Positions 1 to 5,905 are shown, counted from the stretch's first letter. The stretch is DNA of 8,081 nucleotides from Syntrophomonadaceae bacterium (GCA_007127255.1 SKZS01000184.1:1-8081), one strand, 5' to 3'. Numbers and translations are program-made. Notes: generated by a model not told the origin, from the letters alone.

Positions 1-55
1 CCATTTGAAACCTTAAGTAAATCATATTGAAATGGAAGGTGTTATAGAACTTAAT

Positions 56-95
56 AAAGTAAGGGTTTTTCTACTTAGAAGAAACTCTTACTTTT
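56..95 (+). terminator. Intrinsic terminator-like hairpin upstream of the nucleotidyltransferase gene
   Basis: Positions 58-70 (AGTAAGGGTTTTT) pair with 80-92 (AGAAACTCTTACT), a 13-bp stem with two G-U wobbles. Two further A-T pairs extend it to 56/94. The loop is 9 nt (71-79) and the 3' arm runs into TTTT at 92-95. It most likely ends transcription of a gene lying left of the window. A role as an attenuator in the leader of the gene at 192 is possible, because it lies about 100 nt upstream of that start. The U-tract is short and partly inside the stem, so efficiency is uncertain. Confidence 0.55.
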
Positions 96-191
96 CGCTG
101 CAGTTTCATATAGAGGGTCTTAAGTGTCCTGCTGGCCGGTCCTGATCCCATAAATGGTATGACATAATAATATTAATTTTACCCGGAAGGC

Positions 192-593
192 GTGGCTATA
201 GCTATGAAGCTGCAAGACTGGGAAAAAAAATGTTATCGTGCCGGGCTTAGCCCTGAATTTCTGGAAAAGTTTAAAGAACAGGTAAAAGAAACCAGGAAAC
301 AAAAAAAGCTGTTGAAGGAAAGTGCCTTTAATACAGCTAAAGATATTGCGCAAGAGTTGATAAAGAACGACCTTGCAGAAAAAGTATATCTTTTTGGTTG
401 CTTTGCCCGGAACGATTATAATGAGAGATCAGATCTCGATCTATACGTAATCGGGCATAAGGGCGATACAGATGAGATTTATAGAATTGCTGAGCATTTA
501 TGCAAAGATCAAAGGATCAATATAGTATTTGAAGAAAACAATGTGCCCTGGATTGAAGATGTTATCAGCAGGGAAGGGGTATATTTATGCTAA
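192..593 (+). CDS. MNT-type minimal nucleotidyltransferase, antitoxin-like partner of a HEPN/HepT toxin
   Basis: A 133-aa cytosolic protein. A lysine- and glutamate-rich helical N-terminus (residues 5-60) precedes a polymerase-beta-fold nucleotidyltransferase core. The active-site strand reads VYLFGCFAR at 65-73 and is followed by SDLDL at 80-84, which supplies two metal-binding aspartates (D81, D83). Family members of this kind (MntA/HI0073-like) are antitoxins that pair with HEPN RNases; MntA adenylylates its HepT partner. Two departures from the usual pattern are visible: the Ser of GSxAR is Cys70, and the third acidic residue expected in the VDLV-type strand appears to be Asn110 (INIVF). 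Catalysis may therefore be weakened. The start is uncertain. GTG at 192 lies only 1 nt after GGAAGG (185-190), while ATG at 204 lies 13 nt after it, and ATG 204 (MKLQDW) is a credible alternative. The stop overlaps the ATG of the truncated partner at 587 by 7 nt, which indicates translational coupling. The fold call is firm; present-day activity is not. Confidence 0.85.
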   Translation: MAIAMKLQDWEKKCYRAGLSPEFLEKFKEQVKETRKQKKLLKESAFNTAKDIAQELIKNDLAEKVYLFGCFARNDYNERSDLDLYVIGHKGDTDEIYRIAEHLCKDQRINIVFEENNVPWIEDVISREGVYLC

Positions 594-712
594 TTGACAA
601 AAATAAATACTTAGTCGTTAAAACTGCAATTGAAAATGACATACAAGCACTAAACCAACTAACAGAAGAGCTATCAATCTTACAGCAAGGCCACTTACAA
701 ATAACCTGCTAA
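587..712 (+). pseudogene. Truncated HepT-like (HEPN) toxin, N-terminal 41 codons only
   Basis: ATG at 587 overlaps the nucleotidyltransferase stop by 7 nt, and a 41-codon frame runs to TAA at 710-712. The peptide starts MLIDKNKYLVVKTAIENDI and continues with an amphipathic helix (QALNQLTEELSIL). This resembles the first helix of HepT-like proteins encoded directly after this nucleotidyltransferase subtype. Those proteins are usually about 110-150 aa, and their catalytic R-x4-6-H motif lies far downstream of residue 41, so the remnant lacks the RNase site. The coding character stops where unrelated intergenic-type sequence begins, and I found no continuation of the HEPN helices in any frame of 713-1079. 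The family assignment rests on gene order, overlap and the helix pattern rather than on a diagnostic motif. An intact small protein of unknown function is the alternative. Confidence 0.5.
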
Positions 713-1079
713 AGGTTGGGTAAAGCAAAACAAACCGGCAGCACTCAAAAGAAATGGGGTCGGGTCTTGAATTATCACGTTTTCTCTGGCTAGTGACAAT
801 CCATCAGATATAAACACCCTTATCGCCGAGCTATTCAGCAAAGAATCCCGCGGATATAAATAAGATTTAGGTTCATATGAAAGATAGCTTGTAATGGCCG
901 ATCGGGACCAGAGACGATGCGTGAACATAACAACCGTGCTGCTGCTTGAGTTTAGAGGCACAAAGAATTCTGTTGCCTTCGGAAGGAAAAGCTCCGACCA
1001 GGTCGAATGATAATAGAGTCGTACCCATCCTAAGTTTTATCCTGTAAATACCTATTGTCAATTTCATCAAACGGTCTTT
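713..1079. other. Gene-free stretch, probable mobile-element relic that replaced the toxin 3' end
   Basis: I see no convincing gene on either strand. The minus strand carries two overlapping open frames (873-1070 and 695-961), but neither has a ribosome binding site or a recognisable motif. Near 754-776 the string GGGGTCGGGTCTTGAATTAT followed by CAC resembles a motif I recall from short repeats that accompany REP-associated transposases in Firmicutes. That is memory, not a search result. A short palindrome, CGACCAGGTCG, lies at 997-1007. The abrupt start right after a truncated frame suggests an insertion or deletion scar. No target-site duplication or terminal inverted repeat could be identified by eye. 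Confidence 0.35.
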
Positions 1080-1715
1080 TTGTATAACAGGAGGTACACA
1101 AAGATAGAGATCAAGAAACTTATACCAGATAGAGCTGACGAAGCAGTTGAGGTTATGCTTAATGCTTTCAAAGATGAAGCCCTTACTTCATCCTGGCTGG
1201 ATTTGAACGAACCGAAGTTGAAAAAAACATACTCAGTTGCGGTAAAAATAATTTATATTATTCACCTTGATTCAGGTGATCCTATTTACATCGCAACACA
1301 AGAAGATAAAATTGTGGGTGTTGCCGGGCTAAAAACTCCCGGGGCAAAGAAAAACATATTTAAAGCAGTATTTTTGCTCTTTAAGAATCTGCCCCAGCTG
1401 CTGAGGCTGCTTCCAGCAATCTTTAAAGCAGCCCGTGCCCTTTTTGAAGCAACAAAGCCTCCAACCAGCTTGCCAGAAAACTATTGCACACTGGAAGTTT
1501 TGGCTGTAGACCCCGAGCAGCAGGGTAATGGCACCGGTCGCCGCCTGCTTGAACACGTTCACCAAAATCATTTAGAAAATAATATTTCCGGGATATACCT
1601 GGTTACCGGAGAAGATAAAAACGTAAAAATCTATGAACGCTTTGGCTATAAGGTAGTGGAGAAAAGAATTGCTAAAGGTATTGAAGCTTACCACATGTTT
1701 AAAGCTAATAACTGA
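1080..1715 (+). CDS. GNAT-family N-acetyltransferase
   Basis: A cytosolic protein of about 211 aa with the GNAT fold, which transfers an acyl group from acyl-CoA to an amine. Motif A is clear: the strand LEVLAVDPEQ (138-147) leads into the CoA-pyrophosphate loop QQGNGTG (147-153) and the helix RRLLEHVH. Motif B follows as IYLVTGEDKNVKIYERFGY (172-190), with Tyr185 in the position of the usual general-acid tyrosine. A lysine- and leucine-rich insert (about 90-125) separates the N-terminal strands from motif A. The substrate cannot be told. The start is odd. The only good Shine-Dalgarno sequence, AGGAGG at 1089-1094, lies inside the frame opened by TTG at 1080 and is 9 nt before ATA at 1104, where the protein would begin (ATA)-Glu-Ile-Lys-Lys. 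TTG 1080 itself has no ribosome binding site. Either ATA is used as a start or a former ATG has mutated. The gene stands alone and follows a mobile-element-like region. Confidence 0.85.
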   Translation: MYNRRYTKIEIKKLIPDRADEAVEVMLNAFKDEALTSSWLDLNEPKLKKTYSVAVKIIYIIHLDSGDPIYIATQEDKIVGVAGLKTPGAKKNIFKAVFLLFKNLPQLLRLLPAIFKAARALFEATKPPTSLPENYCTLEVLAVDPEQQGNGTGRRLLEHVHQNHLENNISGIYLVTGEDKNVKIYERFGYKVVEKRIAKGIEAYHMFKANN

Positions 1716-2019
1716 CAAACAGCATTAATACCATTACAATATATTCACCAGTTAATTAGCATGGTGTGGTAATCTCAAACGGGACCGCTCCACATGAGTA
1801 TTTTGCCGTTAAATGGCATACCAGTTTTATATATGGAAAACTGGAGTTAAGGCTTTATAATTGTGTAAAATCGAGGAACCATTTCTCCTAACCTTCAAAT
1901 TCCTTTTTGAGTGGTGTTTAAATTATTTATCACTTCAAAAATTCCTGAACTCTATCGACCGATCAGGGCATGTGTTGTAAAATTATTATGAATTCCCTAA
2001 GTGACACTATTTATGGCGA
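1716..2019. other. Gene-free intergenic region with two weak hairpins
   Basis: This AT-rich stretch holds no open frame with a ribosome binding site. One perfect 8-bp inverted repeat, CCAGTTTT (1821-1828) with AAAACTGG (1837-1844), has an 8-nt loop but no following T-tract, so it is not a classical terminator. A second, bulged stem pairs TTTTTGAGTG (1904-1913) with CACTTCAAAAA (1931-1941). I could not find a convincing -35/-10 pair for the downstream radical SAM gene, nor a match to a riboswitch that I recognise. Confidence 0.4.
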
Positions 2020-3096
2020 GTGATATTAAAGATGATTTCATGCAAGTATTGCAAAATGGAAAAACAGGTAATTGCTGCTTCCCTATCATACTGTTCTGAC
2101 TGTATCCGGGAAGGCAGCAAAGCCGTTATGAATTCCTTACAGCAGGTTCATACCGAAGTAAGGAGAGAAAGCGGGCTGCCGGCTGAAACACCTGCGAACG
2201 ATGGTGAACCTACCTGCGTAATTTGCTCCAGGAGCTGCCAGCCTGCACCTGGCGAAAAAGGCTTCTGTGGTTTAAGGGAAAATAAAGACGGTAAAATCTT
2301 TCACCATGCAGGGTTGCCAGGCCTCGGCATAGTGGAATACTATTTTGACCCCCTTCCCACCAACTGTGTTGCCGATTGGGTCTGCCCTGCTAAAAGAGAA
2401 TCCTATGCTGGCAAGAAAAACATGGCCGTTTTTTACGGAGCATGCATATTGAACTGCCTCTTTTGCCAAAACTGGCAATACCGCACTTTAACCAAGCAGC
2501 TTTCGCCTTCTTTGAGTGCCGGGGAATTAGCAGATAAGGTTGATGCACAAACAGCCTGTATTTGTTTTTTCGGTGGTGACCCGGCTCCGCAAGTGCCCCA
2601 TGCCCTGAGTACCGCTCGTAAAGCCCTGTCCAAAAACCCTAAGTTAAAGATCTGCTGGGAAAGTTCCGGCGCTTTTTCGGATCTATTCTTTCCCCGGGTT
2701 ATGGATCTTTCATACCGAAGCGGCGGAACGGTAAAGTTTGACCTCAAGGCTTACAACGAAAACCTGTATTTTGCCCTCACCGGCGGGGACAATAAACAGA
2801 TGTTAAAAAATTTCGCCCGCTGCGCAGAATTTAGCCGCCGCAACAATATTAACCTGGCTGTAGCCAGCACCCTGCTGGTACCAGGTTACATTACAGAAAA
2901 AGAAGTTTTTGAGTTGGCCTCGTTTATCGCTTCTCATAACCCGGCAACTCCATATTCTTTGCTGGGGTTCCATCCTCAATTCCAGATGAAAGATTTGCCG
3001 GTAACAAGCAGAAAAGAAGCTGAAGCCTGCTACGATGCGGCGCGCAAAGCCGGACTTAAAAATGTTAACCTTGGCAACGTCCACTTGCTCAGATAA
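2020..3096 (+). CDS. Radical SAM protein of the PflA/AmrS-like group with N-terminal zinc-ribbon-like cysteines
   Basis: A 358-aa cytosolic enzyme predicted to bind a [4Fe-4S] cluster and cleave S-adenosylmethionine to a 5'-deoxyadenosyl radical. The cluster motif is C-ILN-C-LF-C with Cys142, Cys146 and Cys149, followed by QNW, which is typical of PflA/AmrS-type activases. FFGGDP (183-188) matches the SAM-binding GGE strand. Upstream, C66-x2-C69-x3-C73 and GFCGLRENKDG (81-91) correspond to the cysteine-containing N-terminal segment of AmrS/PflX-like proteins. An additional pair, CKYC (8-11) and CSDC (25-28), looks like a small zinc ribbon. Cys116 and Cys122 are further unassigned cysteines. 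The target is unknown, and no AMMECR1 or MEMO partner gene is in the window. The start is uncertain: GTG 2020 and ATG 2032 (MISCKYC) are both possible, and neither has a strong ribosome binding site. The gene ends 23 nt before a palindromic repeat that could terminate it. Confidence 0.87.
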   Translation: MILKMISCKYCKMEKQVIAASLSYCSDCIREGSKAVMNSLQQVHTEVRRESGLPAETPANDGEPTCVICSRSCQPAPGEKGFCGLRENKDGKIFHHAGLPGLGIVEYYFDPLPTNCVADWVCPAKRESYAGKKNMAVFYGACILNCLFCQNWQYRTLTKQLSPSLSAGELADKVDAQTACICFFGGDPAPQVPHALSTARKALSKNPKLKICWESSGAFSDLFFPRVMDLSYRSGGTVKFDLKAYNENLYFALTGGDNKQMLKNFARCAEFSRRNNINLAVASTLLVPGYITEKEVFELASFIASHNPATPYSLLGFHPQFQMKDLPVTSRKEAEACYDAARKAGLKNVNLGNVHLLR

Positions 3097-3119
3097 CTGC
3101 CGACCAGCTTACGATAGTT

Positions 3120-3207
3120 AAAAGGACAGGGGGACGTTTCTCCTGTCCTTTTGCCCGGTATGCCCGGGGGACAGGAGAAACGTCCCCCTGTCCTTCCCCC
3201 TGTCCTT
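3120..3207. repeat. Palindromic repeat element, copy 1 (with extra tandem 12-mer)
   Basis: A perfect 25-bp inverted repeat has arms at 3124-3148 and 3169-3193, beginning GGACAGGGGGACGTTTCTCC, around a 20-nt spacer. Each arm also folds on itself: GGACAGG pairs with CCTGTCC across an 11-nt loop. In arm 1 this is extended to AAAAGGACAGG/CCTGTCCTTTT, giving a terminator-like hairpin with a TTTT tail. The 12-mer CCCCCTGTCCTT is tandemly duplicated at 3184-3195 and 3196-3207. The element sits between the radical SAM gene and the 3' side of the minus-strand small gene, so it could end transcription from both sides. It is nearly identical to the copy at 5818-5898 (about 3 differences in 75 positions), which marks it as a dispersed, probably mobile or REP/MITE-like family rather than an ordinary terminator. 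No transposase is encoded nearby. Confidence 0.9.
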
Positions 3208-3355
3208 ACTGGCAGCTTCTGGGGTACCCTTATGGGCTGCATCCGGTATACATCAGACTACCGATTTCATTGATACTGCTGGTCATTGTCTCACTAAAGA
3301 CTACTGCTACTTCACCTGACATTGTAGCGTCTCTGCTTTACAGTAACAACAAAAG

Positions 3356-3463
3356 TTAGTTGCCCGCCCGCTGCAGCCAGAACAGGAAATAAAGCGCCAT
3401 GATCAGTACTGCTGAAAGTGATAACAGGGCAGTAAAAAAAACGACCATCATGATTAGTTCCAC
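3356..3463 (-). CDS. Small single-span membrane protein, 35 aa
   Basis: A previously easily missed minus-strand frame starts with GTG at 3463-3461 and stops with TAA at 3358-3356. The start is chosen because GGAGG (plus-strand CCTCC, 3472-3476) lies exactly 8 nt upstream, an ideal Shine-Dalgarno arrangement. A second GTG overlapping that site is unlikely. The peptide begins MELIMMVVFFTALLSLSAVL and ends IMALYFLFWLQRAGN. Residues 3-30 form one long hydrophobic helix, aromatic-rich at its C-terminal edge, and the only strong charges are Glu2 and Arg32. No family is recognised. Size and shape recall accessory subunits of membrane complexes (KdpF, CydX-like) or standalone small membrane proteins, but there is no sequence motif to choose between them. 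It is transcribed divergently from the membrane hydrolase at 3600, across a 136-nt shared upstream region, and has its own promoter-like sequence at 3486-3514. It should be treated as a good candidate rather than a proven gene. Confidence 0.6.
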   Translation of the reverse strand: MELIMMVVFFTALLSLSAVLIMALYFLFWLQRAGN

Positions 3464-3485
3464 ATTGCGCACCTCCCCGGTTTCC

Positions 3486-3514
3486 TTTAAACTAAATATA
3501 TCTAATTGGCTCAA
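3486..3514 (-). promoter_or_regulatory. Promoter-like -35/-10 pair for the 35-aa membrane protein gene
   Basis: On the minus strand, TTGAGC (plus 3509-3514) and TTTAAA (plus 3486-3491) are separated by exactly 17 bp, with an AT-rich spacer. Each matches 4 of 6 bases of the sigma-A consensus. The predicted transcript would start around 3479-3481, just ahead of the GGAGG ribosome binding site, leaving a very short leader. The match is moderate, but its position relative to the small frame is right. Confidence 0.4.
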
Positions 3515-3599
3515 GTAACGGACCCGCCGGAGGTAGGGTTTTCAAGGTCGATAAAAAACCTGACTTTTGTCAGAGTCAAACTAAATTCAGGAGGTCAGC

Positions 3600-5804
3600 A
3601 TGGATAAAACAAAAAAACTAGCCTCGTTAAAAAAACACTTGACGCACGGGCCTAATGCCTGGCAGGGAGCTGCACTCTCATTATTGATATGTTCTGCTAT
3701 TCTATTTCTAGGTATGTTTATTGGCGGAGGGATACACAGCTTTTTTAACGGAGTTCCTAATTTCATTTTTGCCCTTCTGCTTGGAGCTTTATCCTATTTG
3801 CTAGGCTCTTTGCTGGTAAAAGTATTAGATTTAGTTCAAAGATTTCAACAACCTTACCGATGGGTTTTATTAGGATCGCTGGTTTTATTATTAAACCTGA
3901 TGATCGCTTCTGTGCAGTTAATAGGAAATGCTATCGCCCTGGTCATATACTTTGTAGTAGTGACCTCCCTGCTGGGAGCAGGCATTAAGACCTGGGCCGC
4001 TGCAAAAAAAGAAAACCGTCCGCGAAAAATCCCGGTAGTATATGGCATTGCCGGAGGCTCAGGGTTATGCCTCCTGTTAATCTGGTTCATCTGGCCCGGC
4101 CAGCCTTACACCACCCCCGATCCTGTCAACCGCCAGGTATCAGAACTTGCAACTGAACTCGAACACCCGGCAGACAAAGGCCCTTATGAAGTGTTGGAAC
4201 TAACATACGGCAGCGGCACAGATAATCGCCGCAGTGAATTTGGACAGGACGTTGACATCAAAACAAGCAGTGTAAATGTGTCTCCCATGATCGACAAGCC
4301 TATTACTCCTGTTCTCTGGCTGCGTGATGCGTATTGGGGCTTTGGCTTGGATGCAGTTCCACTCAATGCCCGGGTCTGGTATCCCGCGGGAAGCGGGCAG
4401 TATCCACTTGTGCTTGTAGTGCATGGAAACCACATGATGGACGACTTTTCTGACCCCGGCTATGATTACCTGGGAGAACTTTTGGCCAGCCGCGGATATA
4501 TTGTAGTTTCTATTGATCAAAACTTTTTAAATGCAGGCGGTTTTATCGAGGCTATACTTGGAGGTCTTAAAAACGAAAACGATGCCCGTGCCTACCTCCT
4601 GCTCCGTCATCTTTCACAGTGGCACGCCTGGAACGAAACAGGAGGCCACCTTTTTGCAGGCATGGTCGACACTGACAATATCGGACTAATCGGTCATTCA
4701 AGGGGAGGCGAGGCCGCTGCCATTGCTGCTGCTTTTAATCACTTGCCTTTCCATCCAGGGAACAGCGATATCTCTTTCGACTTTGGCTATAACCTTCAGT
4801 CGGTGATCGCAATTGCTCCTTCAGACGGACAGTTTCAACCGCGCAGGCAGAAAACAGAACTGAGCGATATTAATTACCTGGTCCTGCAGGGATCATCCGA
4901 CAGCGATGTGCGTTCATTCCAGGGAGCCATGCAGTATGACCGATTATCTTTTAAGGAAAACAGTGATCACTTCAAAGCATCAGTTTATATCCACGGTGCC
5001 AACCACGGTCAATTCAACACTCGCTGGGGTCGAATAGACCAGACTTTTTCCCGGCTTTTCCTGGATCGAAACAATATCATGCCGGAAGATTTACAAAAAT
5101 TAACCGCAGAAGTCTTTATTAGCAGCTTTTTAGAGGATACTTTACGTGGCCGTTCCGACTACCGGCAGTTATTTACTGACCCGCTTGTGAGACAAAGCTG
5201 GCTGCCGGACACCTCATGCCATATTCAGCACCTGGATGCTGCTACAAAGATCATTGCAGATTTCCACGAAGACATGGATCTCACCACCCTTACTGTCAAT
5301 CAGGGCAAAGCTTTTGGTGAAAATTTTCTATCCTGGCGTGAAGAGCCACTTGAACTGGGTTACGGCCAATTGCGAGATAGAACGAGCTTATACCTCAGTT
5401 GGAACGATGAAGAAGATGAAGAAGCCATCTATACTATGATGCTGCCGGAAAACCTGGCAGCGGAAGTAAGTGCAACCACTCTTACCTTTTCTGCTGCTAA
5501 TGTATCTGAAAACCGAGACCCTGTCGATTTCATAGTAACACTAAAAGACCTCGCCGGCGAAGAAGCTGCGCTGCCGCTAAGCCATGTTGCTGCCCTGCCA
5601 CCCCCGCCGCAGTACCGCATGTTTAAGATGCCGCTGGGAGTCGAATTTTTATCAGAGCCAATCTTTAGCACCTATACCTTTATGCTCTCTGATTTTTTGG
5701 AAGCAAACAGCGCTTTTAATCCCCAGACTGTTGCCAAAATCCGTTTTAGATTTGCCGGCCCATCGGGATCCATTTTTCTTGACGATATAGGCCTTAGCCG
5801 GTAA
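3600..5804 (+). CDS. Membrane-anchored alpha/beta hydrolase with five predicted N-terminal spans and a C-terminal beta-rich domain
   Basis: A 734-aa protein in three parts. Residues about 21-45, 51-78, 87-106, 108-130 and 145-165 are hydrophobic spans. Positively charged loops (KVLDLVQRFQQPYR; KKENRPRK) fall on the cytoplasmic side, which places everything after residue 168 outside. An alpha/beta-hydrolase domain follows: VVHGNHMMDD around His275 resembles the oxyanion-hole region, GHSRGG carries the nucleophile Ser367, Asp434 (QGSSDSD) is the likely acid and His469 (GANHGQFN) the likely base. The YLGELLASRGYIVVSID stretch is like that of lipase and chlorophyllase/PAF-acetylhydrolase-type esterases. 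The C-terminal region, about 560-734, lacks a catalytic motif and ends SGSIFLDDIGLSR, reminiscent of galactose-binding-like carbohydrate modules. ATG 3600 follows AGGAGG (3589-3594) with 5-nt spacing, a very strong site. The substrate is unknown; an exported ester or lipid/wall-associated substrate is inferred from topology. The gene lies between two palindromic repeats and is divergent from the small membrane protein gene. Confidence 0.88.
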   Translation: MDKTKKLASLKKHLTHGPNAWQGAALSLLICSAILFLGMFIGGGIHSFFNGVPNFIFALLLGALSYLLGSLLVKVLDLVQRFQQPYRWVLLGSLVLLLNLMIASVQLIGNAIALVIYFVVVTSLLGAGIKTWAAAKKENRPRKIPVVYGIAGGSGLCLLLIWFIWPGQPYTTPDPVNRQVSELATELEHPADKGPYEVLELTYGSGTDNRRSEFGQDVDIKTSSVNVSPMIDKPITPVLWLRDAYWGFGLDAVPLNARVWYPAGSGQYPLVLVVHGNHMMDDFSDPGYDYLGELLASRGYIVVSIDQNFLNAGGFIEAILGGLKNENDARAYLLLRHLSQWHAWNETGGHLFAGMVDTDNIGLIGHSRGGEAAAIAAAFNHLPFHPGNSDISFDFGYNLQSVIAIAPSDGQFQPRRQKTELSDINYLVLQGSSDSDVRSFQGAMQYDRLSFKENSDHFKASVYIHGANHGQFNTRWGRIDQTFSRLFLDRNNIMPEDLQKLTAEVFISSFLEDTLRGRSDYRQLFTDPLVRQSWLPDTSCHIQHLDAATKIIADFHEDMDLTTLTVNQGKAFGENFLSWREEPLELGYGQLRDRTSLYLSWNDEEDEEAIYTMMLPENLAAEVSATTLTFSAANVSENRDPVDFIVTLKDLAGEEAALPLSHVAALPPPPQYRMFKMPLGVEFLSEPIFSTYTFMLSDFLEANSAFNPQTVAKIRFRFAGPSGSIFLDDIGLSR

Positions 5805-5817
5805 AACCTGACTTTAT

Positions 5818-5898
5818 CCGGGCAAAAGGACAGGGGGACGTTTCTCCTGTCCTTTTGCCCGGTATGTCCGGTGGACAGGAGAAACGTCCCCCTGTCTT
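5818..5898. repeat. Palindromic repeat element, copy 2; terminator-like hairpin after the hydrolase gene
   Basis: This is the second copy of the element at 3120. Arms at 5828-5852 and 5873-5897 match as a 25-bp inverted repeat with one mismatch at the last base, around a 20-nt spacer. Relative to copy 1 there are two substitutions in the spacer and the final C-to-T change, and it lacks the extra tandem 12-mer. Here arm 1 folds into an even longer local hairpin: 5818-5834 (CCGGGCAAAAGGACAGG) pairs perfectly over 17 bp with 5846-5862, with an 11-nt loop. It starts 14 nt after the hydrolase stop codon, and transcription into the FMN-binding gene probably ends here. It could also be a mobile REP-like element that has taken on that role. 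Confidence 0.9.
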
Positions 5899-5905
5899 AA
5901 AGGAA

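Noticed and set aside
1..30. Nine-codon frame (PFETLSKSY then TGA) that could be the 3' end of a gene to the left, followed by the terminator at 56-95.
   Set aside because: It is too short to recognise or to show coding bias. The terminator position makes it plausible but not supportable as a feature.
695..1070. Two overlapping minus-strand frames of 88 and 65 codons as a possible frameshifted gene.
   Set aside because: There is no ribosome binding site or family motif, and the residue composition is not protein-like. More likely chance frames in relic DNA.
1716..2019. Possible riboswitch upstream of the radical SAM gene.
   Set aside because: Only two isolated weak hairpins are seen, with no conserved aptamer motif and no terminator or anti-terminator pair near the start.
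2433..2747. 104-codon minus-strand frame inside the radical SAM gene.
   Set aside because: It lies wholly within a strongly supported gene and has no motif; a shadow of the other strand. The same applies to similar frames inside the GNAT, hydrolase and FMN-binding genes.
3120..3207. CRISPR-like array suggested by repeated GGACAGG/CCTGTCC units.
   Set aside because: The units are arms of an inverted repeat, not regularly spaced direct repeats with unique spacers, and no cas gene is present.
3230..3322. Minus-strand 30-codon frame (MSGEVAVVFSETMTSSINEI...) just downstream of the small membrane protein gene, which would form an operon with it.
   Set aside because: No convincing ribosome binding site (only GAG-like bases upstream), no recognisable motif, and a length easily reached by chance.
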